28,685 nt of DNA from Colimorpha_A sp045593985 (GTDB lineage Bacteria; Bacillota; Clostridia; Oscillospirales; CAG-272). Shown one piece after another: positions 6,983 to 14,927 of the stretch (positions are counted from its first letter, which is position 1; each line of letters starts with the position of its first letter). The notes under the pieces were generated by a model. It saw only the letters and a program-made list of their open reading frames with translations, was not told where the DNA came from and made no database searches. The stretch lies in the NCBI GenBank assembly GCA_045593985.1, contig JAZNXR010000017.1, forward strand, positions 1 through 28,685, written 5' to 3'. A program made the position numbers and the translations under genes.

Positions 6983-7020
6983 AGCAAAAAAGCAGACGGT
7001 AAACCGTCTGCTTTTTGCTT
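6983..7020 (-). terminator. Strong intrinsic terminator of the ABC exporter operon
   Basis: Hairpin GCAGACGG-TTTA-CCGTCTGC, extended by AAGCAAAAA/TTTTTGCTT to about 17 bp with one bulged base, with T runs on both sides. It begins at the stop of the DUF4340 gene and separates the ABC operon from the MarR promoter. Confidence 0.88.
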
Positions 7021-8048
7021 TATTTGAGTGAACCGACCGTTGAGGGAAGATCGTCCTCGTGAATGACGTAAATGATGCTTCCGCCGCCAAAGGCAAAGTA
7101 GCGCTTAACGTGAGTGCCGTCGCCCTCACCGTCCTCACCGTCTGTAATCGGTGCGCCGACGAGGAACGCCGTATGGCGGGTATGCTCCTTCGTGGCTATG
7201 CCGCCGTCAACCTCGATTTCCTCAAGCTCGGTGTGAGTAAACACAACACGGATCGAGGGATTTTTCAGTCCGTAAGCATCATATTCCTCGTCCGTATCGA
7301 CGTTATAAGCAACCCACTCGTCAAGGGTGAGCTTGAAAAGCTCGTTGTAAAGCCCCATTGCCTCGTAAGCAAACTGACCGCTTTCGCCGTTTTTCTTCCA
7401 AAGCTCGTTTTCCGAATCAACAAGCTCGTAAACGACGCTTTTTCCGTTTCCGAAGATCTCAACCTTCGTCACCGACGAAAATCCGTACTGCGGCAGCTCT
7501 ATATGATCGTGGAAAATAAGGTCGGCATACTTGTAGACATACGCTTCAGAGAATTCTCCGCCGACGAGATACACAAATCCGTCTCCCGTCGTGCAGTAGT
7601 AAGCCTCGGAATAGGCGTTGTAGTCGCCGACCGTCAAGACCAACCGACCGCCGTCGGTATAGAGAATATCAATAACCGCCTGCGGATCAGTCAGGCCGTA
7701 TTCGGCAAGGTCGTTCCCCTCGGGATTGATTCTTCGCTCGTAGGTGATCCTTGCCGCAGCGTTTGTTATAAAGCCGACAGCGGTGGTGTCAAGCGGAAAA
7801 TCGGTATCCTCGTGAAGAACGTAAATGCTTTCGTCACGGCGAATCGTGAATTCCTCGCCGCCTTTTGTGCGATAGGTGACCTTCTCGACCTCGGAGGGCT
7901 GACGGTCCATATAAATGCCGCCCGATTGAGTATTACCGCCGCTGCTTCCGTCATTTTTCTTGGTCACGCTTGCGATGACGGAATACAATATTATAACGAT
8001 AATGAGCAGCGAAATAAGGACAACAAGTCCGTATGTTCTTTTTTTCAT
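7020..8048 (-). CDS. DUF4340 domain protein of a GldG-type ABC system
   Basis: A 342-residue protein with one N-terminal membrane anchor (about residues 7-28) and a large part predicted outside the membrane. The core has the repeated pattern of DUF4340 proteins: a strand-rich unit with the block GLTDPQAVIDILYTDG, then GDYNAYSEAYYCT and VYLVGG, and a second related block KNPSIRVVFTH. A Ser/Gly/Asn linker (29-46) follows the anchor. DUF4340 genes regularly sit downstream of a GldG-like gene and ABC-2 permease genes, as here: the GldG-like stop is 1 nt upstream. The role is presumably an extracytoplasmic partner of the exporter; the substrate is unknown. Confidence 0.82.
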   Translation of the reverse strand: MKKRTYGLVVLISLLIIVIILYSVIASVTKKNDGSSGGNTQSGGIYMDRQPSEVEKVTYRTKGGEEFTIRRDESIYVLHEDTDFPLDTTAVGFITNAAARITYERRINPEGNDLAEYGLTDPQAVIDILYTDGGRLVLTVGDYNAYSEAYYCTTGDGFVYLVGGEFSEAYVYKYADLIFHDHIELPQYGFSSVTKVEIFGNGKSVVYELVDSENELWKKNGESGQFAYEAMGLYNELFKLTLDEWVAYNVDTDEEYDAYGLKNPSIRVVFTHTELEEIEVDGGIATKEHTRHTAFLVGAPITDGEDGEGDGTHVKRYFAFGGGSIIYVIHEDDLPSTVGSLK

Positions 8049-8049
8049 A

Positions 8050-9510
8050 TTATCTTCTTATCCTTGTGACACGAATAAAAATTCCGTAGCCGAGAATAGC
8101 GGCAGGAACGATTGCGATTATGATCCAGCTCCAAAGATCTGCCGCGCCGTCGCTTATGTCAACACGGTCGTAGGTTATGAGGACTGCGGCTGCAGAAACG
8201 GCATCGGTCTTATCAACCGATTTCGCCATAGCGTAAATGGCAACGTAGGGATTTATGCTTGTGTTTATTGAAACGCTTGACGAGAACCACCAGAGCTTTG
8301 ACGAGGTATCCCCGATCTCGCGGGTTGAGATCGCACCGAGAGTGAAAGCGCCCGAAATGTCGCCCTCCTCCTTGTTATAGGTGAAATCCTTGCCGTATTC
8401 CTTTTTCGCATATCCCTGCGCCGTTGTTGTGAAAAGGGTGTCGACCGTAACGCCGTCAGGCAGCTCCTTCGCTATGTCGATAGCGTGAGCAAAGGCAAAG
8501 AGAACGTAACCCTCTTGGCCGGTTATAATTTCGGACGGGACCTTATCGGTCATAGTTGCAAAAATGTAATTTGGCTGACTGTAAACGTGTTTAGTGTCGC
8601 CCTCAAGCACCAGAACGTCCTTATAGGACATTCCGTAATATTCGCTGACAAAGCCGTAAAGGTTTTTTAAAACTCTGTCGGAGAGATTTGTGTTAAAGTC
8701 GGTGGAAAGTATAATTTGCCCGCCGCGTTCGGTAAATTTTTTAAGAGCCTCAATTTCCTTAACCGAAAAATCGGTCTTGGGGCTGTAAATGATAATTGTT
8801 TGAGCGTCGGAGGGAATCTTTCCCTCCTTTTCAATATCAAGAGCTGTCAGCTTGATGTTTTCAAGGTCGGCAATGGAGGTAAAGCCTTCGTCGAGTGACG
8901 TTTCCTTGTGGGTATTGGTATAATATATTGTCGGGAGAACGTCGAGAGTAACGTAATCAATAGCGCTGAGCAGGCAATTTTCAATTTCATAGCTGTACGG
9001 AACGTAGCCGTTTGCCTGATAGAAGGCTTCAAGCTCGCTGTCCGGAAGAGCCACTTTGACAATGTCGGAAAAGGGAATGATCCTTGAACGCTTTTCGCTT
9101 TCGACAACAAGGTAAGTAGTTTCGGAGGAAAGCTGCTCGTTGGTAAATTCTTCGTCCTTGTTGTAAGAAGGAAGAAATCCGGGCTTGATTTCGGGATCGA
9201 CGTATTTTACCGTCAGCCTGTCGCTCAGCTCGACGTAAAGCTCGACGTATTTTTTGATCATAAGATCGTATTCGCCGCCTGCGCCGTCTACCTGAACGAC
9301 GTAAACCGTGATATCGTTTTCAAGCTTTTTGAGATACGCTTCACTGGTCTTGGAGATTTTGTAAAGGTCGGTCTTTTCGCTCGTGATCGAGGTGTAAGAC
9401 TCGGGAAGCATATTGACAGCAAGGTTCAGAAGAATAAGAATGACAAGAACAACTGCAGTCACGATAAGGGAATAGCTGCCGTAGCGGGCAGAGCTGTTAA
9501 TTTTTTTCAT
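8050..9510 (-). CDS. GldG-like ABC-type transport system auxiliary protein
   Basis: About 486 residues from the ATG at 9510, which I prefer to the start at 9546 because GGGGGGATCG lies just before it and the earlier start would overlap the permease by 23 nt. It has an N-terminal membrane helix (about 15-35), a large outer region and a C-terminal helix (WSWIIIAIVPAAILGYGIFI) with a basic end. The centre carries the Rossmann-like fold of the GldG/DUF4350 group: DVLPTIYYTNTHKE, AQTIIIYSPKTDFSVKEIEAL and RGGQIILSTDF. In Bacteroidetes GldFG are gliding and secretion parts; in Firmicutes the equivalent systems have no settled function. It lies between the permease and DUF4340 genes of one operon. 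Confidence 0.82.
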   Translation of the reverse strand: MKKINSSARYGSYSLIVTAVVLVILILLNLAVNMLPESYTSITSEKTDLYKISKTSEAYLKKLENDITVYVVQVDGAGGEYDLMIKKYVELYVELSDRLTVKYVDPEIKPGFLPSYNKDEEFTNEQLSSETTYLVVESEKRSRIIPFSDIVKVALPDSELEAFYQANGYVPYSYEIENCLLSAIDYVTLDVLPTIYYTNTHKETSLDEGFTSIADLENIKLTALDIEKEGKIPSDAQTIIIYSPKTDFSVKEIEALKKFTERGGQIILSTDFNTNLSDRVLKNLYGFVSEYYGMSYKDVLVLEGDTKHVYSQPNYIFATMTDKVPSEIITGQEGYVLFAFAHAIDIAKELPDGVTVDTLFTTTAQGYAKKEYGKDFTYNKEEGDISGAFTLGAISTREIGDTSSKLWWFSSSVSINTSINPYVAIYAMAKSVDKTDAVSAAAVLITYDRVDISDGAADLWSWIIIAIVPAAILGYGIFIRVTRIRR

Positions 9511-9523
9511 GCTCGATCCCCCC

Positions 9524-10390
9524 TTAACTGTATCTGCGCTTTTCAACGGTCTGAATCGTCAGGACGTTGAAGAAAACCGCAACCGAAAGATAATAGACTG
9601 CGCTCTTGACGTCAAAAACCTTCGAGCTGACGACGTAAGCAAATCTGTCAAAAAGAGCAATGTAGCTGACTGATTTTTGCATTATGCCGAGAAATACCGA
9701 GTGGTCATTTATGTAAATGACCGAAACGACAGCCATAAGCACAGCGCCGACCGAGAGGGCGATGTAACGGTTCTTTGTAAATCCGTAGGCAATCAGTCCA
9801 ACGACTGCCGCAAAAACAAGGAAGCAAATAAATGCCGCAAGCTCGGTTTTCGGAATAACGCTCGTCAGAATCGAAGCAAAATAGCAAAGGATAAGTGCGC
9901 CTGAGCCAAGAACTGCGGCGATGACCTGCGACTCGCAAAGCGAGGACATAAACATACAAATTCCCGTCATTGCCGAGATAAGCAGGAAGAACATGATTAT
10001 CGAGGTGTAGACGGAGAAATAGTCGATCTCACCGTAGCCCGAAAGAATCAGCGGAATAAGAGAGATCAACAGAACGGGAACGGAGAATACGGTCATCATC
10101 GACAGATATTTTCCGATTACGATCTTCGAGGTTGAAAGAGGCAGAGAGTAGAGAAGCGTGTCGGTTTTCTGCGCTCTTTCGCCGGCAAAGGAGGACATCG
10201 TGACGATCGGAATTGCCAGAAGCAGAATTATCGAAGCCGAGGGCAAAACCGTTTGAATGAAGGTGTATTTTGCTTCAAAGGCAACGATGCGGATAAATAT
10301 TCCGGTAAGTGCAAGAATGAGGGCGATCGAAACGTAACCAGTAAGGCTTGTAAAGTAAGAGCGAAGCTCTTTTTTATAAACAGCTATCAT
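9524..10390 (-). CDS. ABC-2 type transporter permease (GldF-like)
   Basis: A 288-residue integral membrane protein with about six hydrophobic segments. The N-terminus MIAVYKKELRSYFTSLTGYV is typical for GldF and ABC-2 permeases. TIVTMSSFAGERAQKTDTLL-like sequence near residue 65-80 (MSSFAGERAQKTDTLLYSLP) is the conserved cytoplasmic coupling segment after the first extracellular loop. It is the membrane partner of the ATPase encoded upstream, whose stop overlaps this start by 4 nt (ATGA). With the GldG-like and DUF4340 genes it forms one exporter. The substrate is not evident from the sequence. Confidence 0.87.
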   Translation of the reverse strand: MIAVYKKELRSYFTSLTGYVSIALILALTGIFIRIVAFEAKYTFIQTVLPSASIILLLAIPIVTMSSFAGERAQKTDTLLYSLPLSTSKIVIGKYLSMMTVFSVPVLLISLIPLILSGYGEIDYFSVYTSIIMFFLLISAMTGICMFMSSLCESQVIAAVLGSGALILCYFASILTSVIPKTELAAFICFLVFAAVVGLIAYGFTKNRYIALSVGAVLMAVVSVIYINDHSVFLGIMQKSVSYIALFDRFAYVVSSKVFDVKSAVYYLSVAVFFNVLTIQTVEKRRYS

Positions 10391-11448
10391 TTCTTACCTC
10401 CGTTATTTGACGAGAAGAGGGGCGTATAGTCATCGTCATCATCGTCGTCTTCTTCATCGTATTCTTCTTCATCATCGTCATCATATTCTTCGTCGTCATC
10501 ATATTCCTCGGAGTCGGAATAATCCGAGGAGGTGAGTGAAAGGAAAATTTCCTCAAGGGAGGGAACGATCTTTTTGAATTCAAGAAGCGGCACGCCGCAC
10601 TTTGCGAAGGCGAAGAAAAGCGCTTCGCGAATGTCGGTATCTGCCCTTGCCTCAAGAAGCGCCGAGACGGTGCCGCCACTCACGGTCAGCTCGGAAGAAA
10701 CAATGTCGGGGAGCTGTGAAAGCGTTGCGGAAACCTGGCTTTTTGAGCCCTTGACGGTAAGCGAGTAGCGATTTTCGGGAGAGTTTTGCTTTCTTATGTT
10801 TTCGAGCGTGTCGGATGCGATCAACCGACCGCCGCTGATTATCATAACTCTGTCACAGACCTCGCTGACCTCGGCAAGAATGTGACTCGAAAGAATGACG
10901 GTTTTCGTCTTTCCGAGACGAACGATCAGATTTCTTATGTCTGTAATCTGCTTCGGATCAAGACCGACAGTCGGCTCGTCAAGGATTATGACCTCGGGAT
11001 CTCCGAGCATCGCCTGGGCGATTCCAACCCTCTGCTTAAAGCCCTTGGAAAGATTTTTGATAAGGCGATCCTTCATTGGCATAAGGCCTGTTTCGGTCAT
11101 TACGGAAATGACGTCATCGTCAATATCCGCTCTTTTAACACCCTTTGCCTCGGCAACGAAGATCAGAAATTCTGCGGGCGTCATATCGGGATAAAGCGGA
11201 GGCGTTTCAGGCAGATAACCGATCATTTTCTTTGCCTTGACCGCATCCTCTCTGATATCCACGCCGTCAATGAGAACGGCTCCGTCGCTTGGAGCAAGAC
11301 AGCCCGTCAGCATATTCATTGTCGTGCTTTTACCTGCGCCGTTCGGGCCGAGAAGGCCGTAGATCCTGCCCTTCTCGATCGTGAAATTAAGGTCGCAGAC
11401 GGCGGTGTTCGCGCCGTATCTTTTAGTAAGATTTTTTACCTCTATCAA
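10387..11448 (-). CDS. ABC transporter ATP-binding protein with acidic C-terminal tail
   Basis: A 353-residue ATPase. Walker A GPNGAGKST (34-42), Q-loop region LPETPPLYPDM, signature LSKGFKQR (133-140), Walker B VIILDEPT (153-160) and H-loop His189 are all present. A DUF4162-like domain follows. From residue 309 to 340 the protein is almost only Asp, Glu and Tyr (about 26 acidic residues, with Tyr spaced through), then a short SSNNGGKK end. This tail is absent from typical GldA-like ATPases. The start is a TTG at 11448, supported by GGAGG 8 nt upstream and by MIEVKNLTKRYG, the standard beginning of the family. It is the first gene of the exporter operon and energises the permease. Confidence 0.9.
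   Translation of the reverse strand: MIEVKNLTKRYGANTAVCDLNFTIEKGRIYGLLGPNGAGKSTTMNMLTGCLAPSDGAVLIDGVDIREDAVKAKKMIGYLPETPPLYPDMTPAEFLIFVAEAKGVKRADIDDDVISVMTETGLMPMKDRLIKNLSKGFKQRVGIAQAMLGDPEVIILDEPTVGLDPKQITDIRNLIVRLGKTKTVILSSHILAEVSEVCDRVMIISGGRLIASDTLENIRKQNSPENRYSLTVKGSKSQVSATLSQLPDIVSSELTVSGGTVSALLEARADTDIREALFFAFAKCGVPLLEFKKIVPSLEEIFLSLTSSDYSDSEEYDDDEEYDDDDEEEYDEEDDDDDDDYTPLFSSNNGGKK
10429..10524. repeat. Low-complexity trinucleotide tract encoding an Asp/Glu tail
   Basis: On the plus strand the stretch is built from ATC, GTC, TTC and TCG triplets and reads as GAT/GAC/GAA/GAG codons on the minus strand. It is an imperfect trinucleotide repeat inside the ABC ATPase gene. Such tracts can change length by replication slippage in multiples of 3 without breaking the frame. 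Confidence 0.75.
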
Positions 11449-11483
11449 GACGTTTTCCTCCGTAGAAATAAAGCTTTGAGTTC

Positions 11484-11495
11484 ATTATAATACCA
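11484..11495 (-). promoter_or_regulatory. Candidate extended -10 promoter for the ABC exporter operon
   Basis: On the minus strand TGGTATTAT (11495-11487) is an extended -10 (TGnTATTAT), with an overlapping TATAAT (11489-11484). No good -35 is visible at 16-18 bp. It lies about 35 bp before the TTG start. The AT-rich sequence upstream holds a direct repeat, TTTGTGA(A)TTATTT, at about 11498-11520. Confidence 0.5.
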
Positions 11496-11582
11496 ATTTG
11501 TGAATTATTTGTGATTATTTTGAAATTAAATAAATATTGCAGTGAAAGACGCAGAAATCGCAATTTATGCCAACAAAAGTAA

Positions 11583-11611
11583 TTGAAACGGTGTTAAATG
11601 GGTGATATAAT
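11583..11611 (+). promoter_or_regulatory. Sigma-A promoter for the APH-type kinase gene
   Basis: TTGAAA (11583-11588), a 17-bp spacer and a perfect TATAAT (11606-11611), followed 30 bp later by the ATG with GAGGAAG before it. It is divergent from the ABC operon promoter in the same 190-bp intergenic space. Confidence 0.8.
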
Positions 11612-11640
11612 AACACTCAACAACATACACGAGGAAGAAT

Positions 11641-12387
11641 ATGAAGCTTGAAAATATAATTGCAAAGAGAAAAAACAAGACCGTTTACCGCGAAAACGGC
11701 CTGTGCTATAAGGTGTTTGACGAAACCTACTCAAAGGCGGATATCCTGAACGAGGCGCTCAATCAGGCGCGCGTTGAGGAAACGGGGCTTAATATCCCGA
11801 AGATCAGAGAGATAACGATGGTAGACGGCAAATGGGCTATAATAACCGACTATATCGAGGGCAAAACGCTTGCCGATATGATGAAGGACGATCCGGAAAA
11901 CATCGATACGTATCTTGAGAGATTCGTTGATATACAGCTTGAAACGCAGTCAAAGAGCTGTCCGCTTCTCCGTACGCTCAGGGATAAAATGAACAGGAAA
12001 ATATGTGAGACCGATTTTGACGCAACGACGCGCTACGATCTTCATATGCGCCTTGAGGCGATGCCGAGGCACGCAAAGCTCTGCCACGGCGACTTCAACC
12101 CGTCGAACGTCATAATAACGGCGGACGGCGCGCCCTATGTTCTCGACTGGTCGCACGCAACGCAGGGCAACGCTTCTGCCGATGCGGCGAGAACCTATCT
12201 GCTCTTCCGCCTTGCGGGTGAAGTCGAAATTGCCGAAAAATACATGGCGCTTTTCTGTAAAAAGAGCAATACGAAGGAGACGTATGTCAGAAAATGGCTC
12301 CCGATAGTTGCAGCGTCGCAGTCGGTAAAGGGAATTGAGAGCGAGCGCGAGTTCTTGCGTCAGTGGGTAAATACCTACGAGGAATGA
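11641..12387 (+). CDS. Aminoglycoside phosphotransferase/choline kinase-fold protein
   Basis: A 248-residue cytoplasmic protein with the small-molecule kinase fold. The catalytic loop is HGDFNPSNVI (about 160-169) and the metal-binding motif is LDWSHAT (about 178-184). Upstream, AIITDYIEGKTLADM corresponds to the hinge that holds ATP. It resembles a group known mainly from paralogous families in gut bacteria (TIGR02172 type) whose substrate is unknown; I see no reason to call it a resistance gene. It is monocistronic: its own promoter (11583-11611), a ribosome binding site GAGGAAG and a terminator directly after the stop. It separates the minus-strand ABC operon from the polysaccharide locus and shows no obvious tie to either. 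Confidence 0.8.
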   Translation: MKLENIIAKRKNKTVYRENGLCYKVFDETYSKADILNEALNQARVEETGLNIPKIREITMVDGKWAIITDYIEGKTLADMMKDDPENIDTYLERFVDIQLETQSKSCPLLRTLRDKMNRKICETDFDATTRYDLHMRLEAMPRHAKLCHGDFNPSNVIITADGAPYVLDWSHATQGNASADAARTYLLFRLAGEVEIAEKYMALFCKKSNTKETYVRKWLPIVAASQSVKGIESEREFLRQWVNTYEE

Positions 12388-12388
12388 T

Positions 12389-12415
12389 AAAAAGCACCGC
12401 TTTGGCGGTGCTTTT
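12389..12415 (+). terminator. Intrinsic terminator after the APH-type kinase gene
   Basis: Perfect stem AAAAGCACCGC with GCGGTGCTTTT, loop TTTG, followed by T residues, beginning 2 nt after the TGA stop. Confidence 0.9.
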
Positions 12416-12474
12416 TGTATGCCGTTCCTGCTTTTGTAAAAATTGGTTACTATATTTTTAAGTAATTTGCCACA

Positions 12475-12603
12475 TTTTTTGAGAAAATCACTTGCTTTTT
12501 TGAATAAAATGTGCTACCATAAAATAGAGGCAGTGCGCACACTGCTGTAACCGCGAAAAACGGAAGAATAATGAAAGTTAGCCCATAGGAGACTTAATCG
12601 GAA
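12475..12603 (+). promoter_or_regulatory. Promoter and leader region of the polysaccharide locus
   Basis: Upstream of the Wzz-like gene two direct repeats TTTTTTGA followed by A-rich sequence start at 12475 and 12496, exactly 21 bp apart. A weak -10 candidate TAAAAT lies at 12520-12525 with no good -35, which would suit a promoter that needs an activator. The leader holds a 6-bp inverted repeat GCAGTG-CGCA-CACTGC (12530-12545). The ribosome binding site AGGAG is about 12 nt before the ATG, longer than usual. The assignment of the transcription start is tentative. Confidence 0.4.
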
Positions 12604-13419
12604 ATGGAAAACAAGGCAAAAACAAGCAAAGACTATTACTCTATTGACCTGATGCACATTGCGAGAACCCTTATCCACCGCTTGTGGATAATAATTCTCG
12701 TTGCGGTGTTATCAGCAACCGCCGGATTTGCATACTCGGCGTTTGTGCTTCCTCCGTCATACGGAGCGCAGGTGCTTCTCTACGTAAATAACAGCTCTAT
12801 AAACTTCGGAAATACGAGCTTTGACATATCCGCTTCGGATATTCAGGCGTCGCTCAGCCTGGTAAATACATACTCGGTGCTTCTTAAAAACCGAACGACT
12901 CTTGAGCGTGTCAAGGAAAACGCAAAGGTAAACTACACGGTTGCAGAGCTTGCCAGCATGATCACCACCAGCTCCGAGCAGGAGACCGAGATCATGAAGG
13001 TCGTCGTTGTATGCGGCGATCCCCACGAGGCTGCGACTATTGCAAACAGCATCGCCGAGGTGCTTCCGCAGCGAGTCGGCGAGATCATAGACGGAGCTTC
13101 AATGGAAATTGTCGACGGTGCGGTGCCAATAACCACGCCGATGGGCCCGGACATTTCGAAGTATACCATTCTGGCTCTCCTTGTCGGTGCATTCGGAACG
13201 GCGCTGATCATATCGATCTTCGCTATAATGGACGATACCATTTATAACGAGGATTACGTTCTCGAAAATTACGATTATCCTATTCTCGCGAAGGTTCCGA
13301 ACCTTCTCGAAACCCATCACCATTCGGGTTACGGATACTATTATTACAAACAAAGGCCGGCTCCGGCGAGTGTAACTCCCGAGGCGACTGTCGACTCTAC
13401 TTCCGAAACCAACGAATGA
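12604..13419 (+). CDS. Wzz/YveK-type polysaccharide co-polymerase and BY-kinase adaptor
   Basis: A 271-residue membrane protein of the Wzz (chain length determinant) family in the short Gram-positive form (CapA/EpsA/YveK). Transmembrane helix 1 is at about 28-49 and helix 2 at about 186-208. Between them is a mostly helical extracellular domain. A proline-containing motif VPITTPMGPD (174-183) precedes helix 2. The cytoplasmic tail contains YPILAKVPNL, the usual contact region for the kinase, then an unusual Tyr/His-rich stretch (HHHSGYGYYYYKQ) and a Pro/Thr/Ser end. It activates the kinase encoded next and controls polymer length and export. It is the first gene of the locus, 15 nt before the kinase gene. 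Confidence 0.88.
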   Translation: MENKAKTSKDYYSIDLMHIARTLIHRLWIIILVAVLSATAGFAYSAFVLPPSYGAQVLLYVNNSSINFGNTSFDISASDIQASLSLVNTYSVLLKNRTTLERVKENAKVNYTVAELASMITTSSEQETEIMKVVVVCGDPHEAATIANSIAEVLPQRVGEIIDGASMEIVDGAVPITTPMGPDISKYTILALLVGAFGTALIISIFAIMDDTIYNEDYVLENYDYPILAKVPNLLETHHHSGYGYYYYKQRPAPASVTPEATVDSTSETNE

Positions 13420-13434
13420 AGGCGGTGATATAAC

Positions 13435-14208
13435 ATGTTTGGTAAAAAAAGAAGATCCGCAGCGCTTACTCCTGCGGACATACAGAAAACACTCCACAGA
13501 AACCTTGAATTTATCGCAAGTGAGCAGTACCGTTTGCTCCGCACGAACATAAGATTCACCGTTCCGGAGGGCGTTAAGTGTCCGATAATCGGCGTTACCT
13601 CGTCGATTCGCGGCGAAGGTAAGAGTACGACAGCAGTAAACCTCTCGTACGTTCTTGCGCATAAGGGCCATAAGGTTCTCCTCGTAGACGGTGACCTCCG
13701 TATTCCCTCGATCGCAAAGAAAATGGGCGTAAAAAGCACGCCCGGACTTACCGACCTTCTGATCGGTTCGAGCGCAGATATCGCAAGCTGGAAGTCGGAC
13801 GTTCATAAGAACTGGTACATTCTTCCCTCGGGCGATATTCCTCCGAACCCCTCCGAGCTTCTCGGCTCCAAGAGAATGGAAAACGTGCTTGGCGTTTTGA
13901 GAGAGCATTTCGATTATATAATCGTCGACTTGCCGCCTGTTAACGTCGTATCAGATGCTATGGCGATCTCAAGCCTGGTAACAGGTATGATAGTCGTTAT
14001 CCGTGAGGGCTACACCTCTAAGAAGGAGCTCGACCGCTGCATGAGACAGATCAAGCTTTCAAACGTAAACGTACTCGGATGCGTTATGAACGAAAGTGAA
14101 GAGGGCAGCGCATCGTACAGCAAGTACGGTAAGTACAAGAGAAATAAGCACTCCTATTACTATTCCAGTGAATACAGAATTCAAAACAAGGAAGAATTCG
14201 ATTTGTGA
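13435..14208 (+). CDS. BY-kinase, polysaccharide biosynthesis tyrosine autokinase
   Basis: A 257-residue cytoplasmic bacterial tyrosine kinase (CapB/EpsB/YwqD type). Walker A is SSIRGEGKST (56-65), Walker A' VLLVDGDLRIPS (81-92), Walker B YIIVDLPP. The C-terminal tyrosine cluster that is autophosphorylated is clear: several Tyr within the last 35 residues (YSKYGKYKR, SYYYSSEY). It works with the membrane adaptor upstream and is reset by the phosphatase downstream, so polymerisation can be cycled. The ribosome binding site GGCGGTGA lies before the ATG. Its TGA stop overlaps the GTG start of the phosphatase gene by 4 nt, so the two are translationally coupled. Confidence 0.93.
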   Translation: MFGKKRRSAALTPADIQKTLHRNLEFIASEQYRLLRTNIRFTVPEGVKCPIIGVTSSIRGEGKSTTAVNLSYVLAHKGHKVLLVDGDLRIPSIAKKMGVKSTPGLTDLLIGSSADIASWKSDVHKNWYILPSGDIPPNPSELLGSKRMENVLGVLREHFDYIIVDLPPVNVVSDAMAISSLVTGMIVVIREGYTSKKELDRCMRQIKLSNVNVLGCVMNESEEGSASYSKYGKYKRNKHSYYYSSEYRIQNKEEFDL

Positions 14209-14912
14209 TAGATTTTCATTCACATATCCTGCCGGGCATTGACGACGGCAGCTCAAGCATTGACGAGAGCGTCTCGCTTCTCAATATGCTTAAAGATCAG
14301 GGAATAAAAACGGTAGTAGCAACGCCTCATTATGACGCAAAGCACGATACCCCCGAGGCGTTCATTGAAAAAAGAGGAGAAAGCTACGAATCGCTTTTGC
14401 CGAGAATAGAGGAGAAAATGCCGAAGGTAATACTCGGCGCTGAGGTCTCCTACTATCCGGGAATCGAACGCCTGAAGGGAATTACCTCCCTTACCGCGGG
14501 AGATAGCGGACTGCTTCTTCTCGAAATGCCAATTGCGGTATGGTCTGACTACATAGTCAAGGAGCTCATCGAGCTCACTACGACAAAGAATATGACAGTC
14601 GTGATTGCGCACGCCGAGAGATATCTCGGACTGCAAAACCAAAAGACCATCGAGCTGTTAAACGATAGCGGAATTCTCCGCCAGTATAACGCCGATTTCT
14701 TCCTTCGCTTCGGTCAGAAGCACAGGGCGCTCAAAATGCTTGAGCGAGGCGAGATACACCTTATCGGCTCCGATTGTCACAATTTAAGCACACGTCCTCC
14801 GAGGATCGGAGAGGCATATAATTTAATAAGGCACAAATTGGGCGACGGCTTTTACTCGTTTTATTGCGGGTACGGCTACTCGCTTATCAAATCCAAAACA
14901 AAAACATTTTGA
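14205..14912 (+). CDS. PHP-fold protein-tyrosine phosphatase (CpsB/CapC/YwqE family)
   Basis: A 235-residue Mn-dependent phosphatase that removes phosphate from the tyrosine cluster of the kinase encoded just before. PHP metal ligands: DFHSHILPGIDDG at the N-terminus (His5, His7), ATPHYD, the Glu of GAEVSYYPG, AHAERY and GSDCHN near the end. The start is GTG at 14205, in the 4-nt overlap GTGA with the kinase stop; a purine-rich AAGGAAG lies just upstream. The length is slightly short of the usual 250 residues but all motifs are present. The kinase and phosphatase together form the standard control switch of Gram-positive capsule loci. Confidence 0.92.
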   Translation: MIDFHSHILPGIDDGSSSIDESVSLLNMLKDQGIKTVVATPHYDAKHDTPEAFIEKRGESYESLLPRIEEKMPKVILGAEVSYYPGIERLKGITSLTAGDSGLLLLEMPIAVWSDYIVKELIELTTTKNMTVVIAHAERYLGLQNQKTIELLNDSGILRQYNADFFLRFGQKHRALKMLERGEIHLIGSDCHNLSTRPPRIGEAYNLIRHKLGDGFYSFYCGYGYSLIKSKTKTF

Positions 14913-14927
14913 AAGGATGAATGAATT

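Noticed and set aside
10429..10524. Possible CRISPR-like or tandem repeat array
   Set aside because: It is an imperfect triplet tract inside the ABC ATPase frame with no spacers and no cas genes.
11641..12387. Antibiotic resistance (aminoglycoside phosphotransferase) gene
   Set aside because: The fold is shared by many kinases of unknown substrate and nothing in the sequence or neighbours supports resistance.
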